A DNA stretch of 64,000 bases from Kitagawia praeruptora. Lineage: Eukaryota > Streptophyta > Magnoliopsida > Apiales > Apiaceae. Positions 17,482 through 28,102 of the stretch are shown in pieces (the stretch's first letter is position 1; each line of letters begins with the position of its first letter). The stretch is taken from the NCBI GenBank assembly GCA_037693485.1, contig CM075350.1:59252001-59316000 (forward strand), given 5' to 3'. A program made the position numbers and the translations under genes. The notes beneath the pieces are model-generated. The model searched no databases. It was not told the DNA's origin and saw nothing but the letters and a program-made list of their open reading frames with translations.

Positions 17482-20106
17482 ATGGCTCCAATTGCTTCTG
17501 CTAAGGTGATTGATGACTGCAAGAAGCAGTCAGTCACGTTGCAAGAGTCAAATTTCTTGGCTAATGGCCATTTAATTCTCTCTGATGTTCCTGCAAATAT
17601 AACAACTCACCCAGCTTCTACTGGTTGCTTCGTTGGCTTTGATGCTAATGAAGCGAAAAGCAGGCATGTAATGCCTGTTGGCAAGCTTAGAAACATCAAG
17701 TTCATGAGTATTTTCAGGTTCAAGGTCTGGTGGACAACTCATTGGACAGGAACAAATGGTAGAGACCTTGAACATGAAACTCAAATTCTCGTTCTTGAGA
17801 AGTCCAGCTCCGGTCGCCCTTATGTTTTGCTACTTCCACTTCTGGATGGACCTTTCCGTGCATCTCTCCAACCTGGAAAAGATGATCATATCGATGTTTG
17901 TGTTGAAAGTGGCTCTACAAAAGTGTTGGGGTCATGTTTCCGGTCTGTTTTGTACATGCAGTCTGGAGATGATCCGTTTGAGCTAATAAAAGAGGGTATA
18001 AAGGTTGCTAGGTCACATCTAGGAACCTTTAAGCTTCTAGAAGAAAAGACTCCTCCAGGAATTGTGGACAAATTTGGCTGGTGTACTTGGGATGCGTTTT
18101 ATCTGAACGTGCACCCTCAGGGGGTCATGGAAGGCGTACAAGGGCTAGTGGATGGTGGATGCCCACCTGGCCTTGTGTTAATTGATGACGGATGGCAGTC
18201 TATCTCCCATGATGAGGATCCAATCACATCAGAAGGTACTAATAGAACTGCAGCTGGTGAGCAAATGCCGTGCAGGCTTACAAAGTTTGAGGAGAATTAT
18301 AAGTTTAGGGACTATGAGAGTCCTAAAAAACTTAGTGGCCGTAACAAGGGTATGGGGGCTTTTGTTAGGGACTTGAAGGAGAATTTCAAGTCTGTGGATT
18401 ATGTGTATGTGTGGCATGCACTTTGTGGATATTGGGGTGGAGTCAGGCCCAATGTTTCAGGCCTACCGGAATCTAGTGTTGTGCCTCCAAAGTTGTCCCC
18501 GGGGCTGGAGATGACAATGGAAGATCTGGCAGTTGATAAGATAGTTAACAATGGTGTTGGCCTAGTCCCACCAGAGCAAGTTGAACAGATGTATGAAGGT
18601 TTACACTCACACTTGGCATCTGTTGGGATTGATGGAGTCAAGGTTGATGTAATCCATGTGAGTAATTCTTAATCTTCTTTTTCTTTACATGAATTTAGTT
18701 TTTTGTTTTTCCAGAAATTCTTGATTTTAAATATTTTAACTGAAGATTATTACTATTGAATTAGTAAATGATATATATTTTATTTGTGTTGAGTAGTTGT
18801 TGGAAATGGTATGTGAAGAATATGGTGGCAGAGTGGAGCTTGCAAAAGCATACTACAAAGCATTGACATCATCGGTGATGAAACACTTCAAAGGAAATGG
18901 TGTGATTGCTAGTATGGAACACTGCAATGACTTCATGTTCCTAGGCACCCAAGCAATCGCGCTGGGACGTGTTGGTATGTGTTCTCCTCTTTAGCCATAT
19001 AATTCTTAATAAATAGTGACTTATTTTAGGTTTAGATTTTATAACAGTGATTCAAGCAAGTAATGTTTGGTTTTATCAAACAGGAGATGATTTTTGGTGC
19101 ACTGATCCATCTGGGGATCCCAACGGCACATTTTGGTTACAAGGCTGTCACATGGTGCACTGTGCTTATAATAGCTTGTGGATGGGCAATTTCATCCAAC
19201 CTGATTGGGATATGTTTCAGTCTACACATCCCTGTGCCGAGTTTCATGCTGCATCTCGTGCAATTTCTGGTGGACCCATTTATGTCAGTGATTCTGTTGG
19301 ACAACACAACTTTGAACTTCTCAAATCTTTGGTTTTGCCTGATGGTTCAATCCTGCGCTGTGATTATTATGCGCTTCCCAGTCGCGATTGTCTCTTTGAA
19401 AATCCACTCCATGATGGCAAAACCATGCTTAAAATTTGGAATTTGAACAAGGTAAAAACCCTGTTACTGGTACATTAGTTTGGCCAGCTGATATTTCATT
19501 CAGCCTCCGTGTAACATTATTATTTCTTGTTGTTTGTAACAGTATACCGGAGTTGTTGGAGCATTTAATTGCCAAGGCGGAGGATGGAATCGAGAAGTTA
19601 GGCGTAACACAAGTGCCTCGGAATATTCTCATGCTGTGACTGCTTTGATTAGCACCAATGACATTGAGTGGAAAAATGGAAAGAGCTCAATAAGCATTGA
19701 ACAAGTTGATGTATTTGCAATGTACATGTTCCATGAAAGGAAGCTTATCCTCTTAAAATCAACTGACAACTTAGACATCTCACTGGAGCCGTTTAATTTT
19801 GAGCTCATAACCGTCTCCCCTGTCGTAATGTTGGCGAACAAATGCGTTCAATTTGCTCCGATTGGACTGGTGAACATGCTCAATTCTGGTGGGGCAATCC
19901 AGTCATTGGTGTATGATGATGATGGTAATTCTGTGCAAATCGGAATAAAGGGAACAGGGGAAATGAGGGCGTTTGCTTCGGAGAAACCAAGAGCTTGCTT
20001 GATTAATGAAAAAGAAGCTGCATTTGAGTACAAAGAGAACATGATAATGATCCAAGTGCCATGGCCTAGTGATTCTGGGATTTCTGTTATTAACTATTTG
20101 TTTTGA
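17482..20106 (+). CDS. Raffinose synthase (galactinol-sucrose galactosyltransferase), four exons, 761 aa
   Basis: Transfers galactose from galactinol to sucrose to make raffinose, a cytosolic step of raffinose-family oligosaccharide synthesis tied to cold, drought and seed desiccation. Exons: 17482-18657, 18797-18974, 19084-19451 and 19543-20106. All introns are GT-AG and the joined frame is 2,286 nt. Glycoside hydrolase family 36 features are present: FGWCTWDAFY (about 197-206), LIDDGWQS (about 233-240), KVDVIH with the expected nucleophile Asp (about 389), GRVGDDFW across the exon 2/3 junction (about 450-456), and CTDPSGDPNGTFWLQGCHM. Length and sequence pattern match the RFS5 type of Arabidopsis (about 780 aa), not stachyose synthase (no long insertion seen) and not the SIP-type alkaline galactosidases. 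There is no signal peptide. It is the only clearly intact host gene in the window. Confidence 0.95.
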
Positions 20107-20399
20107 TTTGATCTGAGTTTCTTTTGTAATTTGACATGATTTCAACTGCCTCTGCAGCTATGTATTATACCAATAATTTGTTCTTATGAATTGATTGCTT
20201 CTCCCCTTTCTCATTTATTTGTGTCATTGTGTGTAAGATCAAATATGACTCCATATCAAAATGAATAGGAAGATCACTACTTAAATTTAATAAAAAAAGA
20301 AAAAAAAGGGAAAGGATCAGCAATTCAGTCTTCAGAGTATTATTACTGTGCTTTGTGTATCAGGCAACAATGTCCAGCAAAGTTTGATTCTTTGTATGA
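20107..20399. other. 3' flank of raffinose synthase
   Basis: Probable 3' UTR followed by unique intergenic DNA up to the Helitron terminus. No gene seen. Confidence 0.5.
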
Positions 20400-20420
20400 C
20401 TAGGGACCTTTGCCCGCGCT
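20400..20420 (-). other. Helitron 3' terminus (hairpin plus CTAG)
   Basis: On the minus strand the sequence reads GCTCGCGTAGCGCGGGC, a 7-bp-stem hairpin with a 3-base loop, then about 8 bases and CTAG, followed by T from the host. This is the canonical Helitron 3' end (GC-rich hairpin, CTRR, insertion between A and T). The 5' end (TC...) was not found and may be off the window or beyond the retrotransposon nest. Confidence 0.8.
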
Positions 20421-20854
20421 ACGCGAGCTTCTTATACTCGTATTATTTTGCTTTTTTTAGTTCACGATAACAGATTGAACATAAAGTTTATGCTATTTTG
20501 ATCTTCTTTTATTAAAATCTCATTGTAATATATATTTACTAATGATATATTACAATTGCTAATATTTTATTCTTAAATTTAATCTATTTGTTTTCTAATT
20601 TTGAAATTTATTTACATTTCAAAGAGAAAATTTTAAATTAAAAGCAAAGAAAATCCTAGTAACAGATATATTAATACCAAAATGAAAGTAATAAAATGGT
20701 AGAATGCAATTTATTGATGACAAATTACAAACTTTGTTCAATGGAAATTCAAGGAATCAAGGAAAAAACTTAATAGTAGTCTAGACTTATTAGCAAAATT
20801 TATTCATCTTCAAAATATGGGAAATCTGGAATGCTTCAGTGAGCAGAGCATTAA

Positions 20855-23701
20855 TCACACACCACAACTCATTGTCTGAAAATGTATCCTTTCTTTAAAC
20901 TTCCCATGGACTATTGGCAAACCTACAAAACCATCATGATATTTACTTTGATAAATAGATCGTCCAAACTTTGATAAAGATGGATTAATGTTTTCTCGGA
21001 AAAATATTATTACCTTTCCCTCATGATAGAGACGGACTCATGTTCATGGTTAAAATAGAACTTCGTAGCTTGAGTAGTGATGCACTTGACTATGGCTGAA
21101 AAAATAATATGAAAATTTTAGAGTACGTAGGATATAGGACATTTAAATAGTAATTACTATTGTCTAACAAACAGATGATCAAACTAACCCTTATATTGAT
21201 AAACCCTAACACTTGTTATTATAGCAACTCTGGGAAGTTGCTGCTCTGCTGATAAGTGGATTTATATCCACTTGGAACGCTTCGTTTTGGCTTAAATTGA
21301 TTGTCTTGTACTCAAGTTTGTTGTAGTTTTGATGTGTTTGTGTTTAGTTGTGCAGGGTTGCGAAATATCGTTTAGGGTTGGTGTTTCTGTCAATTTTGGA
21401 GATGATTTGAGCAATGGAATGAAGGATGGCGTATTTCCCTAGGCTATCATGAGGATTTATAAGGTAAGAATTGAAGAACGGGAAGTGGCGAAAGAATCGG
21501 AAGAGAAAACGGATGAGAATTGAGCAAAATGTGGAAAATTCAGATTTCAGGGTATGTTGCGCAGTCTACACTGTTTTGGTCATATCTGGAGTTCTAGAAG
21601 TCCGTTTTCAGCGATCTTACTGCCCACGCGAAGCCTGGGAAATTTTCTATAATTTTGAGCAGATTGCCCCGGCGCCTCAGGCGCCCAAACGGCGCTCCTG
21701 CGCTGGTGGTGCGCGGGTAAAAATTCTGCCAGATTTCGGATTTTTGTTTTGGCCATATCTTGAGTTCTACAACTCCGTTTGAGGCCCATAAGCAGTCCAC
21801 GCGAAGATAACGAGATTTTCTATCATTCTAAAGTGGCCCAGACGTCCAATCACAACTGGAAAGGTTCGGAAATACTGAAGAAAAGCAGATACGAATTTTC
21901 CTTAAAAAACAGATTCAGTTTAGGAAACGTATTTTGCAGAAATTCTATTATAATTCTGTTTTGGTATTTTCTTGCTGGGCAAGACTTTTAGAGCCTATAT
22001 AAACACATATAGATATAGTTTTTAGAGATCGAAAAATTATTGTACATAACTTGTATATTCTAGTATAGAGAGATTGGAGATAGCTATTCACTTTTCTTTG
22101 GAGATTGAAGGTTTTTCTCTATTCTTTATAATATTATTTGTTCATATTATATCTCTTGCTTTATTAGTTTAATTATGTATGAGTAGATAATTAATCTAGG
22201 GTTAAGTAGAACCCTAGTTATGATTGATGTGTGAATTTCCAATTCCCCCAATTTGATTGTTTAATTGCTCTTGCTTATTGAGTTGTTTTAATTAGCAATT
22301 ACAAATCAGACGTGATTATGTTTATTGTTTGAACCATTGTCTATTTATCAACGAGAGTTGGATTTAGATGGTTGTGATTTATCCAATGAGGACATGAACT
22401 TCTCCATGAGAATAGGTAGAACGGATTGTTAGGAAGTTAGGGTGCTGTGATTAATGTCTCTAAATTGCATGATACCATGAGAATAGGCTTGATTGTATTT
22501 TAGGGAAGCCATTAATACTCGAGAGAGGTTATTGGTAATTTATAGGGCGCACCTTTCCTGTTGAGTATTATACGATTGATTGGGGAGGGAATTCACGATT
22601 GCATTAATTCATGCTAGTGGGGATACTTAATTCTGGAAGTTTTAGTTAATTGATTAATTGCATTAGTATAAAATTAGTTTAATAATCTTTGATATTTTAT
22701 TGTGTTACTTGCTTGGCTGAATTGAATCGAGAACAACTGGTGATTGACACGTTTGTCTCTGTGGGATCGACTCTGACTTACCCTACTACATAGTTAGAAG
22801 GATTTGTTAGATATTATTATTTGATAGGCACGCGACAGCCTTGTCATCTGCTTCAAACAGTTGATCAACTGCAGCTATCATATCTCCAAAAACATCCACT
22901 GGGATTGAATTTCTGTACATGCATAAATGTCGGTGAGTAAAATAGACTTTTACTTGTATACAAACCAATAAATTTATCAAAATTGCATAAAAATGTAATC
23001 CACCTCCCATCAGTCAACACCAAATTCAGTAGTTGCAGATTGCAATTCCGTGTAGGTATGACCTGAATCTCATGACGATATTGTATGACTCCAATAATAT
23101 CTGTAGTTAAATTCCTTTGACATATTAGGACTCAGAAACACACTGATGCAATATATATTTAAATCTTAAGTACTGACACCAGAAAAATTACCAATAGTAG
23201 TTGAAGGAGGATAATTTGTTACATGTGAATCTACATAAGAGTGTAACTCATCCAAATGAACAAATTCAAATTTGTTACTTGGAATGTTCAAGTCGTTGCC
23301 AAGAATTCTTTTAACGGATGTGTGATTAGTAAGCCTCAGTTGAATCTGAGAAGATACTGGCCTCAGAAATCCAATAGCTTGGTTGGTGTGAAAGTTGGAA
23401 ATTTCATAAATTCCTCCTTCTACAATATTTTGTCCAATTTGATTCCATGTTTCAGGTATTATAGTTGCATGAACATGATGATCCTGCGAATTAGAATCAA
23501 GTAAACATAAATCGACTGATTAATAACACAACCTTAAATAGAAGATATGAAATAGGAAGAATTTCTTACAGCATTATCAAGCAGAATCAGATTAAATCGA
23601 GTGACCACTCCACCAACAGTAGTAGACCACACTCTTGTAACGCGAACTCTCACCCTACAATTCGTCCTTGTTGTGTCAAGTGATGCAAGTGTATCGAACA
23701 T
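20855..23701 (-). pseudogene. Helitron-associated RPA1-like OB-fold (DUF223) gene, split by a solo LTR
   Basis: Encodes a replication protein A large-subunit-like single-strand DNA-binding protein. Recognisable exons on the minus strand: 23701-23570 (VRVTRVWSTTVGG...NLILLDNA); 23483 to about 23,172 (HATIIPETWNQIGQ...FVHLDELHSY...TTIGNFSGVS); 23100 to about 22,97x (IIGVIQYRHEIQV); about 22,91x to the LTR (IPVDVFGDMIAAVDQLFEA). Beyond the LTR the frame resumes as EQQLPRVAIITSVRVYQYK (to about 21,19x), then IVKCITTQATKFYFNHEHESV (about 21,09x-21,01x), ending at a TGA at 20857-20855. Joining across one TSD copy restores the frame exactly, so the gene was open when the LTR arrived. An acceptor just upstream of 23,701 (TTTGCTTTCTCTCTAG) implies an earlier exon that I could not place. 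Confidence 0.75.
21250..22846 (+). mobile_element. Solo LTR (1,597 bp) with TSD TCTGC
   Basis: Begins TGATAAG and ends CTTGTCA, which are imperfect inverted ends. It is flanked by TCTGC at 21245-21249 and 22847-22851. A TATA box (TATATAAA) is at 21996-22003. There is no internal region, so it is the product of LTR-LTR recombination. It is unlike the three other LTR types in the window. The insertion splits the RPA1-like gene. Confidence 0.88.
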
Positions 23702-24871
23702 TGCTTTCTAGAGAGAAAGCAAAAAAACGATTAGAGTGTAAGACACATCAATTGTACAAACCATAACATGGAAATCAGTCCAATGATTATTGTACTCATT
23801 GCTGATAAAGACATAAATACATAGCATAAAGACATAACATTGTGTAAAAGAATTAAATGAAAATTTATTTATAGACTAACCTAATTGGTTTTCCACAGTT
23901 TAGAACTTTTTTTGTTGTGGATTGAGAAATGAGGTACTCGATCTACATGTATTTATACAAATCCTTAGTTGATGTAGAAAAGGATACCTGTATCAATTTA
24001 CAAATAACTGGCTAAAAAGACGTTGTCATATCAATTATAAACGTCAATCATCCATATCTTATAAGTAATGAGATATGGTTTACAAAATAAAACTTCTGGA
24101 TCTCCTATACAATAAGTCATGAGATAAATTTGAGAGATTGAGGATTATGATTGAGTATATTATGATAAATATAAATCAAATGCTTGATTCACATAAGATA
24201 GAGGATAATAAACATAAGATTGGTTGTTACGATTTATCTAAGATAAAGGATCACCAAATTTTCTATTTCTGTTAGTTCTGATATCTACAACAGGAGTCAG
24301 AGACATGTCACCTAAAATAATGCTGATTTGATATGGATTCCTTTTTTGAATTCTTAAAGTTTGGTTTGTGGCCAAGTATTAAAAATTGTCATTCAGACCA
24401 AATATAATGGGCAAAAATTACAGTTCCAATCAAGATTATGAGGTTTTTGATTTGTAAAACTCCGAAGATTGATAAAACGTGTTATAACATAGTGTTCAAA
24501 AATTGGATTGAACAGAATGGACCAAGACTTAGCTGTATATATATCCTGTGCATTATAATCAGCTCCAGAAGGTGCTATTTGTTTAAATTTAAATTTAAAT
24601 GTTTGTAAAACTGATACTTACCAATGGAATCAAATACACATAACATTTAAATGGATTCATAATTGGTATGGCTTCCTTCTCTAGCTTTCTTAACTCTTGA
24701 CTATCAGTTTTTCAAGTTAAGAACTTGCTTAGGCATTCCTCTAGTGTGGATTGTTTCACTTGTAAATTATTAGTGATCAACAAAATGGGATAATTGTTTC
24801 ACTTGCAAGTAAGATTATAACGTTTATGATTAGAAAAAAACAAAAGTTTGATAATTTTTTACGATTATAGG
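23702..24871. other. Upstream part of the Helitron, no gene recognised
   Basis: AT-rich; contains the acceptor of an upstream RPA exon near 23,707 and little else recognisable. No helicase motif seen in any frame. Confidence 0.4.
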
Positions 24872-26233
24872 TGTTGTGGGAGGATTTTAGCACAACTACG
24901 TGGAGGCCGTTGCTGGAATAGCGCCGTTAAATATGGAATCGCCCAACTGCCCGGAAAGGCTCGCAATCGGAGATTTAAGGCTAGCCGCCTGGGAAGGCTC
25001 ACGGCTAGGGGTTACCGAAGAACACGGGAATGTGTTTTTGTAATGATTGGGGCTGAATTTACGGGTATTAGAGCTCAAGGACCGAATGTTGGCCTGCCAA
25101 GAACCCTAATTATGAGAGTGAACGTGCACCGGAGTATACATGCTCTTAGTATCAACGTGCGTTTCGAGAAGAGACCCCGTAAACTGCCTACATACCACTA
25201 TTTATAGTGGATCAAGCCCGTATGTAGTTCTTGATTGATATGTTCGGTTGTTTGTGATGAGTTATCTCGTATCTGATGAGATAATGATTGATATTTTCGT
25301 TTATCAACTGATTGTGATGTGTTTATCAGGTTTCCAAGCCGTACTAGGACTGTTGGAAGCCTATCTCATGATGTTTATCTCAAGAATGAAGGATTTATCA
25401 TGTATATATGATGTATATCCTCGAATAACTGAATAATTATCCGTTTAGAGGTGTATTTCAGTTGTAGAGACGTGCTCCTAAAAAGTAGGAGGTCTGCCTT
25501 ATCCAATCTGGCGGCCTTATCAGGCTTCCGGGGGAAGCTGGGGGTACCACCCGGTAGCCTGACTCCGGTAACCTGACTCCGGTAACCCAAGTATGGAAGC
25601 CATACTGGAAGCCTTATCTGATGGCTGTCCTAGTCTGAATCTGTACTTCTGTTAGGCTTCCGGGGAAGCTGGGGGTACCACCCGGTAACCTGACTTCGGT
25701 AGCCCCTCCGGTAACCCAGTTACCGAAGCTATGCTGGAAGCCCTCTCTGATGGTTGTCATTGGCTATGAATGAGACTATCCCCGGGACCATAAGCCTTAT
25801 ATTCTTTCAATGTTCATCGCAAGGTAGCCCCTCTGGGGGTACCGCCCGGTAACCCAGACTATGGCAGCCCCTTTGGTAAGCCGGTTATAGAAGCTATTCT
25901 GGTAAGCCATGTCTGGTAGCTGTACTAGAAGCTATGTAATGATGTTTATGGGTTGTGGATCATCCATGGGAGGCCATTCCCAGGACCCTTATCGACATAT
26001 CTACCTGCTACCCATCTCATGGTAGCCCCTATGGGTTGTCATAGGCTCTTGGAAGCCTGTTATCCGGGAGCCATGCCATTCTGGAGCCTTTCTACTCGGG
26101 AGCCCTGTTATCAGTTTTCATGGGTTACCACGGGTACCTTGGAAGCCCTCTAAAACATCCTCTTTCCTTGTGGATTGGACCCAAAACTCATCATGGGCCT
26201 AAATCTGATCCATGCAATATTTTGGTCACAACA
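24872..26233 (-). repeat. 3' LTR of the non-autonomous element
   Basis: Reads TGTTGTGACC...CCCACAACA on the minus strand, 1,362 bp. A TATAAATA box (minus) lies near 25199-25206 in the same CCACTATAAATAGTGG context as in the Tat LTRs. U3 (25,480-26,200) is dense in GGTAACC, GGTAGCC and GGAAGCC words. Confidence 0.88.
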
Positions 26234-26249
26234 ACTACCCCCCGGTTCC
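26234..26249 (-). other. Polypurine tract of the non-autonomous element
   Basis: GGAACCGGGGGGTAGT on the minus strand, directly next to the LTR. Identical to the PPT of the Tat element at 53851-53866. Confidence 0.8.
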
Positions 26250-27105
26250 TTGAAGCATGAGTGCAAGAGGAACCAGAACAAGGTAAGGTCCAATCCTTTC
26301 TTATTATTCTCTCGGAGAAGTACACATCTTCCATATCGTGTTCCCAAGCTTACATGAGCTAACTCGGCGTAAGAAACAGGAAACACTCTGCTTCTGCATG
26401 CATATTTCAATGTGAGTTTTCAAATCAAGGATATCTTCTATTCACTTCGTATCATTCGTGGTACTCCGGTTGGCATCATATCATGGGGCTACCGGCTTCT
26501 AGCATTTCTTTTTTAAACATCATGACTTTACATTTTGAGATGCTTCCTTTCTCTACCAAATTGGCCTTCATATAAGAATCTTTTGATGTCTGGAAGCTTA
26601 TGTGGTTGCAAGGATGCCTCAAGCGTCCAAAACCTGGGCTACCAAGACAACTAGGAAAAGAGATAAGTAACGAGGGCTAAGTAGCCCTTAAAGATAATGC
26701 ACAAGATCACACATATTTGATGCATACAGGAAAGTATGAATATGCTAGTGCAAATGATTTTGTAAAAAATGTATGTTGCCGCTTTTCCAATCAAGTAGGA
26801 CCTTGGCGAACAAACTTTTTCGGCATTGTGCCACAATTTTCAGATGTTTCCATTATTCCAACGCATTGGATCCCCAAAGAAATTGTTGAGTATTTTGAGG
26901 ACTTCTCCTATAATGAGTATTTTGAGGACTTCTCCTTTAATGAGTATTTTGAGGACTTCTCCTATAAGTTGTAAGTGATTTGTACTCGCATGAATTTTCA
27001 CGAGGCAACACATAATCTCATATGTGCGCTTATGTCATTAATAATCTTGAAAGCGTGTCTCAAGGGGAACCGATGGAAGGTCGTGGAGACACCCTCAATT
27101 GCTGC
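26250..27105 (-). other. 3' internal region of the non-autonomous element (left of the insertion)
   Basis: Non-coding. Contains a 27-bp repeat in three copies at 26888-26969 (GAGTATTTTGAGGACTTCTC core). It ends with the TSD GCTGC (27101-27105) of the Tat insertion. Confidence 0.6.
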
Positions 27106-28055
27106 TGTTGTGACCAAAATCTTGCATGGGTTAGATTTAGGCCCATTAGAGGATTAGGGTCCAGATCCATGAAGAGAATGAGTAATCCGTCAGGTTTCCG
27201 GAGGCCCGCGGTAGCCCAAGGGGTTACCATGTACATTGCAGCACGGGAACGCATGACTAAGGGTCTCAAGGTATCCCCTTGAGGATAACCTATACCTATT
27301 ATCAGTCATCCAGTAGAGCTTCCAGAGTAGCTTCCGTGATAGGGGTTACCGGAGGGGGTACCGGAGCCAGGCTACCGGGCGGTACCCCCAGCTTCCGCCG
27401 GAAGCCTGATTAGGCTGCCAATACAGATAAGGCACGCCTCCTATTCTTTAGGAACACGTCTATATCATCTAAAAACATTCTCAAACAGATAAACATTCAG
27501 TTATTTGAGGATATATGTCATATATACTTGATAAATGATACAAAATCATGATAAATACAAGAGATAATCATTCTATGTTACCTAAACTGCTTGGTAACCT
27601 GATTTTATACATCATGCTCGATTATTATCAGAAATAACAGTCATTATCCCACTGGAGAGAGGATAACTCATCATAAACAAACGATCATATCGTTCAAGAA
27701 CTACATTCGGGCTTGATCCACTATAAATAGTGGTATGTAGGCAGTTTACGGGATTCTTCGACACTTTACACTCCTTGAGTAGCTAGAGCACGTGCACTCT
27801 TGTGTGACACAGTCAAATTAGGGTTCTTGGCTGGCCAACATCTGGTCCTTGAGCTCTCATCCCGTAGATTCAGTCAGATCCTTCCGAGGAACCACATCCC
27901 GTGTTCTTCGGTAACCCTAGTCGTGTGCCTTCCCGGGCGGCTAGCCATTGATCATCAACCACGAGCCTTTCTGGGTGGTTGGACGATTCATTGTTTATTT
28001 GCGGTATTCCAGCACGAGGCCTCATAATCTGTTGTGCTAAAATCCTCCCACAACA
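27106..28055 (+). repeat. 5' LTR of the Tat element
   Basis: TGTTGTGACC...CCCACAACA. TATA box TATAAATA at 27722-27729, so U3 is about 650 bp. Confidence 0.93.
27722..27729 (+). promoter_or_regulatory. TATA box in the 5' LTR of the Tat element
   Basis: TATAAATA inside the near-palindrome CCACTATAAATAGTGG. Conserved in the 3' LTR (54471-54478) and in both LTRs of the related minus-strand element. Confidence 0.75.
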
Positions 28056-28056
28056 A

Positions 28057-28076
28057 TTGGCGCCCGAAAGAGGGGC
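28057..28076 (+). other. Primer binding site of the Tat element
   Basis: TTGGCGCCCGAAAGAGGGG starts two bases after the LTR. The related element has TTGGCGCTAGAAGGAGGGG at the equivalent place. I do not assign the tRNA. Confidence 0.7.
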
Positions 28077-28102
28077 CTCAAAAGTCGTCATTTGGAGGAG
28101 AT

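Larger units (their letters stand above)
20400..24871 (-). mobile_element. Helitron, 3' portion (minus strand), interrupted
   Basis: The interval runs from the Helitron 3' end to the LTR element at 24,872. It contains an RPA1-like gene in the expected place (RPA lies next to the 3' end in plant Helitrons). I see no Rep/helicase gene. The Helitron is either non-autonomous or its RepHel part lies beyond the inserted LTR element. Confidence 0.55.
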
